Source: Scleroderma bovista (Eukaryota; Basidiomycota; Agaricomycetes; Boletales; Sclerodermataceae). Taken from it: 59,803 bases of DNA. The position numbers and the translations under genes were made by a program. This document shows, piece after piece, positions 1 through 10,639 of the stretch (the stretch's first letter is position 1; every line of letters starts with the position of its first letter). The stretch covers positions 1 to 59,803 of the forward strand of contig JAYMGJ010000393.1 of NCBI GenBank assembly GCA_037178675.1. The letters are read 5' to 3'. Under the pieces are notes generated by a model. That model was given only the letters and a program-made list of their open reading frames with translations. It was not told the origin of the DNA and searched no databases.

Positions 1-2468
1 AGTGTACTACCAAAAATGTGTAGTACTGATTACCTAATGTTGTGTAGTGTTGATGTGATAGTGTTCATTACCAAAAATGCGGACTGTTGATTAGCCATTA
101 TTGTGTAGTATTGTTGTAGTGCACTACCCAAGATCTGTAGTGTTAATTACCCAATGTTGTGTAGTGTTGATTACCAAAAGTGCGGACTTCTGATTAGCCA
201 TTATTGTTTAGTGTTGATTACCAAAAATGCGGACTATTGATTAGGAAATGTAGTGTAGTGTTTGTGTATTGGAGTTGATTACCAACATTGTGTAGTTTTC
301 ATTAACTAAATTCAGTAGTGTCAACACTTGATTACATAAGCTCTCCAAGCGCCACTACTCCCAAAACATTACCATATTTGGTCAATAGTTGACTTCAAAT
401 ATTCCCACCTTTGTTCTGGTACTTTTCTTCCCCTTCTGTGCTTCATCCCTGGTCCAAATGTACTGTAAAAATGATTCTGTATCCCATATTACCCTATAGG
501 ATCACCATTGGACCCTCATCTAAATGTGCAAGGGGCTCTGTATCCCCAGAGAGTAGTGCAGGCTTAAAAACACCAAAAATGTTCGCATTTTGATACATTC
601 AACATATCAACTTAAAGAATGCATCCCCATACAGGGGATATATGTACCTACAACATATTTACAGTCCACAGCATGGGATCCATGTCCTGGTGCGATGTTT
701 TATGTTTTTCCTTTGCAAACATATCACCATGGCAGGCAATTACTAGGAGGTATGGTGGCTACTGGATGGTCTCCAGTGGTATTACTATGCTATACCAAAG
801 TCCCAATACAATCTAGTGAGCAGCTGACCACTCCAAGAGGAGCAGCATAGAAAACAGCACTTTCATAACAATAGGTGCTGTATGATCCTCCAGGTCAGGT
901 ATGCACAATATCACTATCTCAAAAGCTGGGGGATACCATACAGTAGTGGATACAATTTACTCAAGTCAATACCGCTTGATGTGGGGGAGGGAAGGGCACA
1001 ATAACATACAGAAGGCGTGGGAAAATACCCCACAAAATGCGGAGATATGCAAAAACATTACATATCACACAACACATAACATCTACTGACCTAGAAATGC
1101 TACCAACAGCCTACTAATATCACATAATGCTTATACTCAGCTGTTCCTGACATGCTTAGAGGCACAAATCATTCAAGGTTTGAAAAATGCGGAAATGTTT
1201 TGATATATTACATCATATCAGTACTGCAGACCTGGTTGCAAAGCTGCAGTCGACTATATGGACAGTAGCACATTTCCGCATTTTTCAAACCTTGAATGAT
1301 TTGTGCCTCTAAGCATGTCAGGAACAGCTGAGTATAAGCATTATGTGATATTAGTAGGCTGTTGGTAGCATTTCTAGGTCAGTAGATGTTATGTGTTGTG
1401 TGATATGTAATGTTTTTGCATATCTCCGCATTTTGTGGGGTATTTTCCCACGCCTTCTGTATGTTATTGTGCCCTTCCCTCCCCCACATCAAGCGGTATT
1501 GACTTGAGTAAATTGTATCCACTACTGTATGGTATCCCCCAGCTTTTGAGATAGTGATATTGTGCATACCTGACCTGGAGGATCATACAGCACCTATTGT
1601 TATGAAAGTGCTGTTTTCTATGCTGCTCCTCTTGGAGTGGTCAGCTGCTCACTAGATTGTATTGGGACTTTGGTATAGCATAGTAATACCACTGGAGACC
1701 ATCCAGTAGCCACCATACCTCCTAGTAATTGCCTGCCATGGTGATATGTTTGCAAAGGAAAAACATAAAACATCGCACCAGGACATGGATCCCATGCTGT
1801 GGACTGTAAATATGTTGTAGGTACATATATCCCCTGTATGGGGATGCATTCTTTAAGTTGATATGTTGAATGTATCAAAAATGCGAACATTTTTGGTGTT
1901 TTTAAGCCTGCACTACTCTCTGGGGATACAGAGCCCCTTGCACATTTAGATGAGGGTCCAATGGTGATCCTATAGGGTAATATGGGATACAGAATCATTT
2001 TTACAGTACATTTGGACCAGGGATGAAGCACAGAAGGGGAAGAAAAGTACCAGAACAAAGGTGGGAATATTTGAAGTCAACTATTGACCAAATATGGTAA
2101 TGTTTTGGGAGTAGTGGCGCTTGGAGAGCTTATGTAATCAAGTGTTGACACTACTGAATTTAGTTAATGAAAACTACACAATGTTGGTAATCAACTCCAA
2201 TACACAAACACTACACTACATTTCCTAATCAATAGTCCGCATTTTTGGTAATCAACACTAAACAATAATGGCTAATCAGAAGTCCGCACTTTTGGTAATC
2301 AACACTACACAACATTGGGTAATTAACACTACAGATCTTGGGTAGTGCACTACAACAATACTACACAATAATGGCTAATCAACAGTCCGCATTTTTGGTA
2401 ATGAACACTATCACATCAACACTACACAACATTAGGTAATCAGTACTACACATTTTTGGTAGTACACT
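1..2468. repeat. Giant inverted repeat (palindrome), arms about 1.2 kb
   Basis: Positions 1-1198 are the reverse complement of 1270-2468, leaving a 71-bp spacer (1199-1269). Paired positions sum to 2468 near the centre and to 2469 further out, because of one single-base indel near 588/1881 (run of 4 versus 5 A). Both arms end in satellite sequence (1-310 and 2158-2468). The left arm still matches at base 1, so the palindrome probably continues outside the window. A 146-codon open frame in the right arm (1618-2058, minus) is broken by the indel in the left arm and resembles nothing I know, so I do not call it a gene. The spacer does not look like a sequencing adapter. Confidence 0.95.
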
Positions 2469-4640
2469 ACAACAACACCACACAATATTGGTTGATCAAT
2501 AGTCCGCATTTTTGGTAATCAGCACTACCACACCAAGAGTACCCAACATTAGGTAATCCAAACTACACATTTTTGGTAATCAACACTACACAATATTGAC
2601 TAATCAATAGTCCGCATTTTTGGTAATCAACACTACCACACCAACAGTACACAACATTAGGTAATCCAAGCTACACATTTTTGGTAATCAACACTACAAC
2701 AATGACACTACACAACATTGGTTGATCAATAGTTCGCATTTTTGGTAATCAACACTACCACATCAATAGTACACAACATTAGGTAATTAATACTACACAT
2801 TTCTGGTAGTACACTACAACAACAACACTACACAATATTGGCTAATGGTTCGCATTTTTGGTAATCAGCACTACCACACCAACAGTACACAACATTAGGT
2901 AATCCAAGCTACACATTTTTGGTAATCAACACTACAACAACAACACTGCACAACATTGGCTAATGGTTCGCATTTTTGGTAATCAGCACTACCACACCAA
3001 CAGTACCCAACATTAGGTAATCCAAACTACACATTTTTGGTAATCAACACTACACAATATTGACTAATCAATAGTCCGCATTTTTGGTAATCAACACTAC
3101 CACACCAACAGTACACAACATTAGGTAATCCAAGCTACACATTTTTGGTAATCAACACTACCACACCAACAGTACAAAACATTAGATAATCAATACTACA
3201 CATCTTTGGTAGTACACTACAACAACAACACTACACAATATTGGCTAATCAACAGTCCGCATTTTTGGTAATGAACACTATCACATCAATACTACACAAC
3301 ATTAGGTAATCAGTACTACACATTTTTGGTAGTACACTACAACAACACCACACAATATTGGTTGATCAATAGTCCGCATTTTTGGTAATCAGCACTACCA
3401 CACCAAGAGTACCCAACATTAGGTAATCCAAACTACACATTTTTGGTAATCAACACTACACAATATTGACTAATCAATAGTCCGCATTTTTGGTAATCAA
3501 CACTACCACACCAACAGTACACAACATTAGGTAATCCAAGCTACACATTTTTGGTAATCAACACTACAACAATGACACTACACAACATTGGTTGATCAAT
3601 AGTTCGCATTTTTGGTAATCAACACTACCACATCAATAGTACACAACATTAGGTAATTAATACTACACATTTCTGGTAGTACACTACAACAACAACACTA
3701 CACAATATTGGCTAATGGTTCGCATTTTTGGTAATCAGCACTACCACACCAACAGTACACAACATTAGGTAATCCAAGCTACACATTTTTGGTAATCAAC
3801 ACTACAACAACAACACTGCACAACATTGGCTAATGGTTCGCATTTTTGGTAATCAGCACTACCACACCAACAGTACACAACATTAGGTAATCCAAGCTAC
3901 ACATTTTTGGTAATCAACACTACAACAACAACACTGCACAACATTGGCTAATGGTTCGCATTTTTGGTAATCAGCACTACCACACCAACAGCACACAACA
4001 TTAGGTAATCCAAGCTACACATTTTTGGTAATCAACACTACCACACCAACAGTACAAAACATTAGATAATCAATACTACACATCTTTGGTAGTACACTAC
4101 AACAACAACACTACACAATATTGGCTAATCAACAGTCCGCATTTTTGGTAATGAACACTATCACATCAATACTACACAACATTAGGTAATCAGTACTACA
4201 CTTTTTTTGGTAGTACACTACAACAACACCACACAATATTGGTTGATCAATAGTCCGCATTTTTGGTAATCAGCACTACCACACCAAGAGTACCCAACAT
4301 TAGGTAATCAATACTACACATTTTTGGTAGTACACTACAACAACAACACTACACAACATTGGCCAATCAATAGTCCGCATTTTTGGTAATCAGCACTACC
4401 ACACCAAGAGTACCCAACATTAGGTAATCAATACTACACATTTTTGGTAGTACACTACAACAACAACACTACACAACATTGGCTAATCAATAGTCCGCAT
4501 TTTTGGTAATCAGCACTACCACACCAATAGAACACAACATTAGATAATCCAAGCTGCACATCTTTGGTAGTCAACACTATCACACCAACAGTACACAATA
4601 TTGCCTAATCAATGGTCCACATTTTTGGTAGTCAGCACAG
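2158..4640. repeat. AT-rich satellite with higher-order structure
   Basis: The array is built from alternating short modules: TCCGCATTTTTGGTAATC and TACACATTTTTGGTAATC, joined by CACTACAACAACAACAC and ACACAACATTAGGTAATC spacers. A variant module, GCTAATCAACAGTCCGC followed by TTTTTGGTAATGAACAC, recurs at 2374, 3244 and 4124. This gives a higher-order period of about 870-880 bp. The same modules, inverted, occupy 1-310 as part of the palindrome. No coding potential is seen. Confidence 0.92.
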
Positions 4641-4649
4641 TAATTTAAT

Positions 4650-5490
4650 TCTGCAATGTGTATCAATTTTGGGTCTGACCCAGTTTTGCAATGGTTGACA
4701 ACTTTTTTGCTCAACAGGCCTGACCCAGTTTTGCAGTACTTGACAACTTTGTTTCTCAACAGGCCTGACCCAGTTCTGCAATGTCAGCCTGACCCAGTTT
4801 TGCAATGCTTGACAACTATTTCCTCAACAGGCCTGACCCAGTTCTGCAATGTCAGCCTGGCCCAGTTTTGCAATGCTTGACAACTTTTTCCTCAACAGGC
4901 CTGACCCAGTTCTGCAATGTCAGCCTGGCCCAGTTTTGCAATGCTTGACAACTTTTTCCTCAACAGGCCTGACCCAGTTCTGCAATGTCAGCCTGACCCA
5001 GTTTTGCAATGCTTGACAACTTTTTTTCTCAACAGGCCTGATCCAGTTCTGCAATGTATATACAATGTCAGCCTGACCCAGTTTTGCAATGCTTGACAAT
5101 TTTTTCCTCAAAAGGCCTGACCCCATTCTGCCATGTCAGCCTGACCCAGTTTTGCAGTAATTGACAACTTTTTTCTCAACAGGCCTGACCCAGTTTTGCA
5201 ATGTATCTACAACATCGGCCAGTCCCAGCTTTGCAACACTTGTCAATTTTTTTGTTCAACAGGCCTGACCTAGTTTTACAATGCTCCCACCAGTCCCAGT
5301 TCTGCAATTTTTATCAAACATCAGCCCATCCCAGTTTTGCAGTGATTAATGTCCCTCAGGCCTGTACTAGATTTGCAATAATAGAAAACATCGGCCTGGC
5401 CCAGTTCTGCGAGCATCGGCCGGCGTCGGCTAGTCCCACCTTTACAGGCAAATGTACATGTCCGATGACCCACTTTTGCGAGGGTTTGTG
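4650..5490. repeat. 68-bp minisatellite
   Basis: Units contain CAGGCCTGACCCAGTTCTGC and CCCAGTTTTGCAATGCTTGAC. The TCAACAGGCCTG start recurs at 4824, 4892 and 4960, which is exactly 68 bp apart. Each unit itself holds two diverged CCCAGTT(T/C)TGCAAT half-repeats. The array decays to the right (5200-5490) into scattered CGGCC...CAGTTTTGC motifs. Short open frames here (4656-4880 plus, 4920-5126 minus, 5201-5491 plus) are repeat translations, not genes. Confidence 0.9.
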
Positions 5491-5499
5491 ACTGAACTA

Positions 5500-5819
5500 C
5501 CTGTGTCCCCTTGCTGCACCAATCTCTAGGTGTAGTATCGCTACTTCAGTCCCAGTCAACTCAATCCCCGCTTTGACACTTCCTAGGCTTTAGGAAGAGT
5601 CCAGACACCTATCCCCTTTGTCTTCTATTGCTCCTGTACCCCAGGAGTATCCTGCATCACCGTCTGCATCACCCTGTTAGTGTAGATCCCCTTCCCTCCT
5701 CCTCAGCACATCCTCTCTGGACACCACGGAGGTAAACCACCACTCGCACAATTTCGTAGTCCTTTGTTGGTGTTGTGTTTGGGTTGTTGTTCTGACCCAA
5801 ATCCACACTTTGACTCACA
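5500..5819 (+). mobile_element. Truncated D-type LTR (3' part)
   Basis: This segment matches, in inverse orientation, 22883-23207, the end of the D LTR at 22883-23745. The match stops sharply at 5819 with the dinucleotide CA expected of an LTR 3' end. On the left it runs out at the minisatellite. It abuts the protease part of a copia gag-protease frame and supplies that frame's last 38 or so codons, so it marks an insertion or rearrangement inside the copia element. Confidence 0.7.
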
Positions 5820-7520
5820 GCGCGCAGTAGCGCCTGGCATATGGAGCACTTGGGTGAGTGTAATGACTTTCTCATCCCCAGAGTTGTGGTCTAGGCACCG
5901 GAGTAATACCGTGCCAATGCCAGCAATTAGTGCTACACCATTTGCGGTTTTGGCGTAGTGCGCTCGCTTTAGTGCGTTGTAGGAGGCGAAATTGCCTATG
6001 TCACCAGTAAAGTGGCGTGATGCGCCAGAGTCTAAGAGCCAGAAAGCACCAGATAATTCGCTATCGTCGACCATTTTTCCCTTACAGCCAGCACAGCGAG
6101 CATCATTCGAACAGGAACAGATATATGCATTGCTCGAGGGGACACGACACGACATATTGTAGGTACTACTCGCTATATACAGTGACGGCGTGAAGCACAC
6201 ATGTAAAGGGAGCGTGTCAGTGTCGGTCAGCACGCGTGCAGAAGGTACTTGCCTGAAGAGGCTGGCCTCCGCGCCCATTGCCATCAATGTCGCGTTGTAG
6301 CGGTCGAGGACCATCGCGTTGATTTCATCGTCGGCGAAGGGCTCATGGGCGAATGGTTCATCATCCCCAAGGGAGATGGCATCCTCCTCATACATGGTGA
6401 TGTGCTCCTCGAGACGAGGGCGCTTCAACGAGGAGGGACCGGCCTCGGGCTGGTCTAGGTTTGCACTTGCCATCAACACAACTTGGTTGAGGGTGCAGAT
6501 GGTTTGGCAGGAGGGCTCTACCCCCAAGCGGTGTGCCAAGTTGAAGGCCTTAATAGTATTCTCGAAAGCGGGGGGGCTGTAGTGGGCAGCACCGGGAGTG
6601 TGAGCCAAGGCGCGAGGGTCGACGGTGGGCTCTGGTCCATCATAGTGGACATATGTGGTGAAGGCGGCTTGTTGGGCGTTCTCGCGGCGAGCGCGAGCCT
6701 TCTTGCCGCCACGTCGAGTGCGGCCTCCCTGTCCTTGGGCAGGAGCATTTCCGCTTGCACCGCCGTTGGACCCGCCTTGCTGCTGCTGCTGCCTCTGGGG
6801 CTGCTGCTGCTGCTGGGCGAACTTTGGGTCAGCCGGCTTGCGCTTCACAGCGCTAAGCTTGTTGGCTTGGGGGCCCTTACCACCGGCGCGTGAAGAGGCG
6901 CCTTTCTGCTCGAATGAGAGCGTGGCGGCCTTGACTATCCCGTCGGGCTTCAGATTTTTAATCTCGTCCGGCGACGTCTGGCTGAGTATTTGAGCTACAA
7001 CCTCCATAGTAGGAGGGAGCTTGCAGAGAATAATCATTGCCTTCACGGGGGCAGGGAACTCGAAGCCAGCATCTTTGAGATATGCAAAGTGACTAAGCAC
7101 TTTGGTGATGGCCGGAGCGGGATGGGAGCCAGCGGGAATGGTAGTCACCAGGAGCTTGCTAAGCTCAGCATAGGCAGAGCCGATACTGGGGGCACCAAAG
7201 TTCTTCTTGAGGTGGTCCCAGACATCCTTAACATTGTCGAGGTTCGAGACCGCAACCTGGATCGAGGGGGCGAGGCGCAAGGTGATGTTACCAAGCGCTC
7301 TTTCAGTGTTGTCGTCCCACTCCTTTTGGTCATCGTGACCGGCAATGGGTTGCGTCGTCGAGTAAACGTACCATTGGCCTTGTGCCCGGAGGTAGGCCTG
7401 CATAGAGGTGTGCCACTGCTGCCAGTTGGAGCCAGTGAACACAGGAACCATCTTGTCAAGAGCGCTAGACATAGTGATATTCTGTTGGGAGTCAACGGAG
7501 TCAGCAAGTGAATGCGACAA
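5703..7520 (-). pseudogene. gag-pol: Ty1/copia Gag-protease, truncated and fused to LTR sequence
   Basis: The open frame is 605 codons. Residues about 15-220 look like a copia-type Gag (start ...MVPVFTGSNWQQW, then a helical capsid-like region). A Gln-rich stretch and an Arg/Gly-rich basic linker follow at about 235-300. No CCHC zinc knuckle is visible. Near residue 497 comes an aspartic protease motif, LLDSGASRHFTGD, typical of copia. From about residue 568 the frame reads through the D-type LTR (5500-5819), so its C-terminus is not copia protein. Integrase, reverse transcriptase and RNase H are all missing. In a complete element this polyprotein would form virus-like particles and process itself. 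The frame is long and stop-free but cannot be autonomous. The start could be residue 1 or the Met at residue 17. Confidence 0.85.
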
Positions 7521-7569
7521 CGGACAAACAGGAAAAGAAGAAACACCTGAGTGCTAGTGAAAGCACTTC

Positions 7570-8009
7570 TGTCAACAGCTAACTCATGACTAGGTCATGC
7601 CAGCACAAGTCATTGACGAACTTTGCCTGTGGCAATACAGGTGCTCAACTAGGAGCTCACTGTCTGGTGCAAGTCGTCAACCGACTTCGCCTTGTGGCTG
7701 TGCAGGGGCTCAGCTAGGAGCTCACTGTGGTCCACAGCATCAAGCTAGTTAAAGCAATGCTCAGGGAGCTGGAGCGCTGCCTGGTGCATTGCTGCACACA
7801 GTGCGCTCACAGGGTTCATAACCTGTTGAAGCAATACCTATATACGTAGAGGAACTGCTACTCCAACTCACCTGTTGGGTGGAGTGCACAACCTGAGATG
7901 GTAGTGGTAGCTGGTTAAGAGCTGTTATATTATATAAGCGGTGGACGCTGTTTATATACAACAAATAGTGTGACGTGTGACTGTGACACGTGACGTGTGA
8001 CATGTAACA
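7570..8009 (-). mobile_element. Probable 5' LTR of the copia element
   Basis: Read on the minus strand, the segment starts TGTTACATGTCACACG at 8009 and ends ...GTTGACA at 7570, just upstream of the copia gag. It has a TATA-like TATATAA about 50-80 bases inside and repeated CACGTG/ACGTGTGAC boxes near its start. An imperfect tandem duplication of roughly 55 bp ends in CTAGGAGCTCACTG (about 7611-7668 and 7674-7730). No second copy exists in the window, so the boundaries are inferred from TG...CA only. Confidence 0.5.
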
Positions 8010-8114
8010 TCTACTCTAAAGAGGACTATTACTAAGTCTACACTAATATGAGTCGCAGTCTTGTGCTCACTTTGTCAACGGTTTATGCCGGGTGCACGTG
8101 CGACTTCAACAGTA
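8010..8114. other. Unassigned junction between copia LTR and element A1
   Basis: About 105 bp match neither the copia LTR nor family A. No open frame or repeat was recognised. Confidence 0.4.
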
Positions 8115-8520
8115 AGTCCATAGAAACTTCTAAGTTGCCGGCAGGACTTTCCAGTTCCTTAGATGCCAAAGAAGGAGAAAGAATATTTTTATTTGATTGG
8201 GAATTAAGCACACTCAATTTTACTTCTGGCGCTGAGCCCTTTGCAGGGACCCCCTTAGAAGGTACAGTATAGTCCAAGTCACAGTCCATGCTATCAACCA
8301 ACAAAGCAGAAAAGCGAGAAGGAGAAACCGAGACAGGAGAAACTACAGAAGACACTTTTTTGTGGGTTTTCGCTATTTTTGTATGTAGCAACGCAATGCG
8401 GTATTTAAATATTTCCTGCACTGCAGGAGTAGTAGCATGAGAAAGTCTATAGTTCAGAATACGTACAGCTGTGTCCAAAGAAGATTCGAGAGCGAGGATG
8501 CCCGATTTGTCCTCACTCAC
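8083..8520 (-). pseudogene. pol: Family A Pol N-terminus, truncated (A1)
   Basis: The minus-strand frame begins in the -1 frame at the end of gag and matches the first 130 or so residues of A2 and A3 Pol (SEDKSGILALESS... to NLEVSMDL). The family match ends just before the protease active site, and the last nine residues come from unrelated sequence. Reverse transcriptase, RNase H, integrase and chromodomain are lost. Confidence 0.85.
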
Positions 8521-9518
8521 TAATCTTTTAAATCTTTGAAGAACGCCTGCATTTCTGCAAACGTCATTCCTCTGACTGCATTTAGCTGGTCATCCTCCAG
8601 CTGGGCTTGTGTTGCCCGTGCTTGTTGTTGCCCACGGCGAGGGCGGCGCAGCTTGGTGCACTTGCATGCAATGTGGCTAAATAATTGGCAATTGTAGCAT
8701 TGGGGCCCTTTACCCCTTTGCTGGCTTGTCTCAGCAGCACCTATGTCCATGGGGGTACCACTCCCAGATGCGGCTGAAGACGAATAATTTTGGCCCTGGT
8801 AATATCGGGCCGAGCCTTGCCCTTGGAGGTTGATGAGAAAGAGTTCCTGGGCTCTTCCCATCGTGCGAGCTAAGTTTGCAAGGCGGACGTATGTGTCCCA
8901 ATGCATGGCTTGTATATATATTTGCTCCAAAAGTTTCCTCTGGAGCGCTCGTTCAAGCAGATCGCAAGCGTAATCATCCACGCTCCCCCCCTGGTTCTTG
9001 AGCGCCTCGAACTGTGCCAAGAAGTCATCAACTCTCTGCCTTGGGCCCTGCCTAAGGCAGAGAAGCTGGGCACGTGCCCACTCGGCGTTGTTACCAGGGA
9101 GAAAGAACCTTTCTATCTCCTCCGAGAAGTCATCCCAAGCGGGCCAGGCTGGCGGGGGTGCGGGTTGTCCAGCCGGGACAGGCGGGGCATTGGCGAGGGC
9201 CTGGGCTGCCACCATGCAGCTGTCCAGACGGACTTGAGCCCACCGACCAGCCTTCAGGCCAGTGAGCCAGGAGAGAACCGCAGCGGTGACCTGGGCATCA
9301 GTTGCCCCCTCCATCGAGATCTGTAACCAGATCTTGATCTTAGACCACCACTCATGGAACTTCTGTGGGGAGCCATCATAACTCCTGGGATCTGCGACCA
9401 CCTTCTTGCGCGGCAGCGGTGCTGGCTGAGGCTGTGCAGCCGCAAGGGCCGCGATATGTGCCTGGAGGTTAACTTGCCCCTGGATAAGCTGGGCAAGGAG
9501 CTGGTTGAGGTCTGCCAT
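8520..9518 (-). CDS. gag: Gypsy Gag, family A (copy A1)
   Basis: The 332-residue open frame starts MADLNQLLAQLIQGQ, the same start as the gags at 33159-34157 and 46152-47126. It has a Pro-rich segment (about 50-60) and a retrotransposon Gag capsid domain (about 65-235, with the conserved FHEWWSKIKIWLQ). A CCHC zinc knuckle lies near residue 272 (CYNCQLFSHIACKC), with Cys where A2 and A3 have Arg or Glu around the last cysteine. The protein would pack element RNA into particles. It ends at TAG just after the slippery heptamer. Several Arg-to-Trp/Cys changes compared with A2 suggest CpG decay although the frame is open. Confidence 0.88.
   Translation of the reverse strand: MADLNQLLAQLIQGQVNLQAHIAALAAAQPQPAPLPRKKVVADPRSYDGSPQKFHEWWSKIKIWLQISMEGATDAQVTAAVLSWLTGLKAGRWAQVRLDSCMVAAQALANAPPVPAGQPAPPPAWPAWDDFSEEIERFFLPGNNAEWARAQLLCLRQGPRQRVDDFLAQFEALKNQGGSVDDYACDLLERALQRKLLEQIYIQAMHWDTYVRLANLARTMGRAQELFLINLQGQGSARYYQGQNYSSSAASGSGTPMDIGAAETSQQRGKGPQCYNCQLFSHIACKCTKLRRPRRGQQQARATQAQLEDDQLNAVRGMTFAEMQAFFKDLKD
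8526..8532 (-). other. Predicted -1 frameshift site, gag/pol of A1
   Basis: Minus strand T TTA AAA in the gag reading frame, two codons before the gag stop. Pol continues in the -1 frame. The heptamer is identical in A2 and A3. Confidence 0.65.
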
Positions 9519-9524
9519 GATGAC

Positions 9525-9884
9525 CTAGTAGGGGTGGAGGCAGGAATAGGGGGTAGGTCTTTGTTTAACCGGTCGAAGGCGGGAGGACTGGAATGTGCGG
9601 TGGCGAGCGAGCAGGAGGTCTGGCAGGGGCGGGACAGGAAGGGGATGGTGGAAGCCAAGGAGGACTTGGATTTCGAAGTTGCTGACAAGACGACTGTAGG
9701 CGGCAACGGCGTTGGTGAACTGGAACTCTTCTTCGATCGCCGACTCCCTTTCTTGTACTTTGACAAGGGTGTCAGGGCAGGGACCGTAAATGATCACCAA
9801 GCGCTCCTGTTGCGCTTCAATGAGGTGGCGGGGGAATTGGTAAGGTATGGTGACTATCGTAAGGGATGATGCAGGAGTAAGGAT
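9525..9884 (-). CDS. Leader ORF upstream of gag, family A (A1 copy)
   Basis: The frame ends at TAG six bases before the gag ATG and is in frame with gag. Its about 105 C-terminal residues (TIPYQFP...RLHPY) match the leader ORFs at 34164-34439 and 45810-46145. Homology stops near 9884; the further 12 or so codons to 9920 belong to element B1. The function is unknown. It is rich in Pro, Arg and Ser near its end and has no recognised domain. Confidence 0.55.
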   Translation of the reverse strand: MLTPASSLTIVTIPYQFPRHLIEAQQERLVIIYGPCPDTLVKVQERESAIEEEFQFTNAVAAYSRLVSNFEIQVLLGFHHPLPVPPLPDLLLARHRTFQSSRLRPVKQRPTPYSCLHPY

Positions 9885-10195
9885 GAATCCGTTTCTGGTG
9901 ATCGATTCCCCTACCGTCACGACCCCACTCTGGAACGTCGCGAACCTGCCCGTCGCCAGTGGTTTGGCCCCGAGGACGGACCCGGAGGTGATCTGGATGA
10001 CCCCGGAGATGGCGACAACGATGATGACGACAACGATGACTTTGTCGACGCCATGGATGAGCTAGACCCTGGTCTAGCTGTCTTCCAAAATTTAGCAGTC
10101 GCCATCAACCGCCTCTCCCGCTCCTCCCGCCGGACCAGCGACTCTTCCTCCTCCTGTGCCAAAGTCCATGAACCGGACACCTTCGACAGTACGGA

Positions 10196-10202
10196 CCCAA
10201 AA
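10196..10202 (+). other. Slippery-like CCCAAAA at the internal gag frameshift (B1)
   Basis: The heptamer C CCA AAA lies exactly where the gag frame shifts by -1, and the same heptamer sits at the same point in B2 (41228-41234, minus). Family C has an uninterrupted frame here (GATCCGCGCAAACTC). It may be a one-base deletion inherited by both copies or a used slippage site. Confidence 0.4.
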
Positions 10203-10639
10203 AGCTCAGGACCTTCTTGGTCCAGTGTGAGCTATGCTTCCAGGATCGAGCCAAGGCATTCTGCCTTGATAGAGCAAAGGTAACTTTTGCCCAGTCATAC
10301 CTAAAAGGAATGACACTAGAATGGTTCGAACCAGACCTCCTCCACTCCGGTGATCCGGCTGACCGTCCACTCTGGATGGACAGCTGGGTCCACTTTGTCG
10401 CTGAGCTCCAGAGCACCTTTGGACCTCACGACCCCATTGCTGATGCTGAACATCAGCTCGAGCATCTCTGGATGAAGGACACACACTGTGTTACGCGGTA
10501 TATCATGGACTTCAACCGCCTCGCCTCCCAGGTCCAGGACTACGGAGATGGCGTGCTCCACTGTCTATTCTACTCCGGTCTCCCGGATCGTCTCAAGGAC
10601 GAAATTGCTCGAGTTGGGAAGCCCCTGACTCTGCATGGG

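Noticed and set aside
1618..2058. 146-codon frame in the right palindrome arm
   Set aside because: Low-complexity translation of repeat DNA, broken by an indel in the other arm, with no recognised domain.
2158..4640. CRISPR-like alternation of repeats and spacers
   Set aside because: Spacers are themselves repeated, unit lengths vary and the context is eukaryotic; it is a satellite.
9354..9869. 171-codon frame antisense to A1 gag and leader, also seen in A2 and A3
   Set aside because: Conserved only because the sense gag/leader is conserved; no independent evidence.
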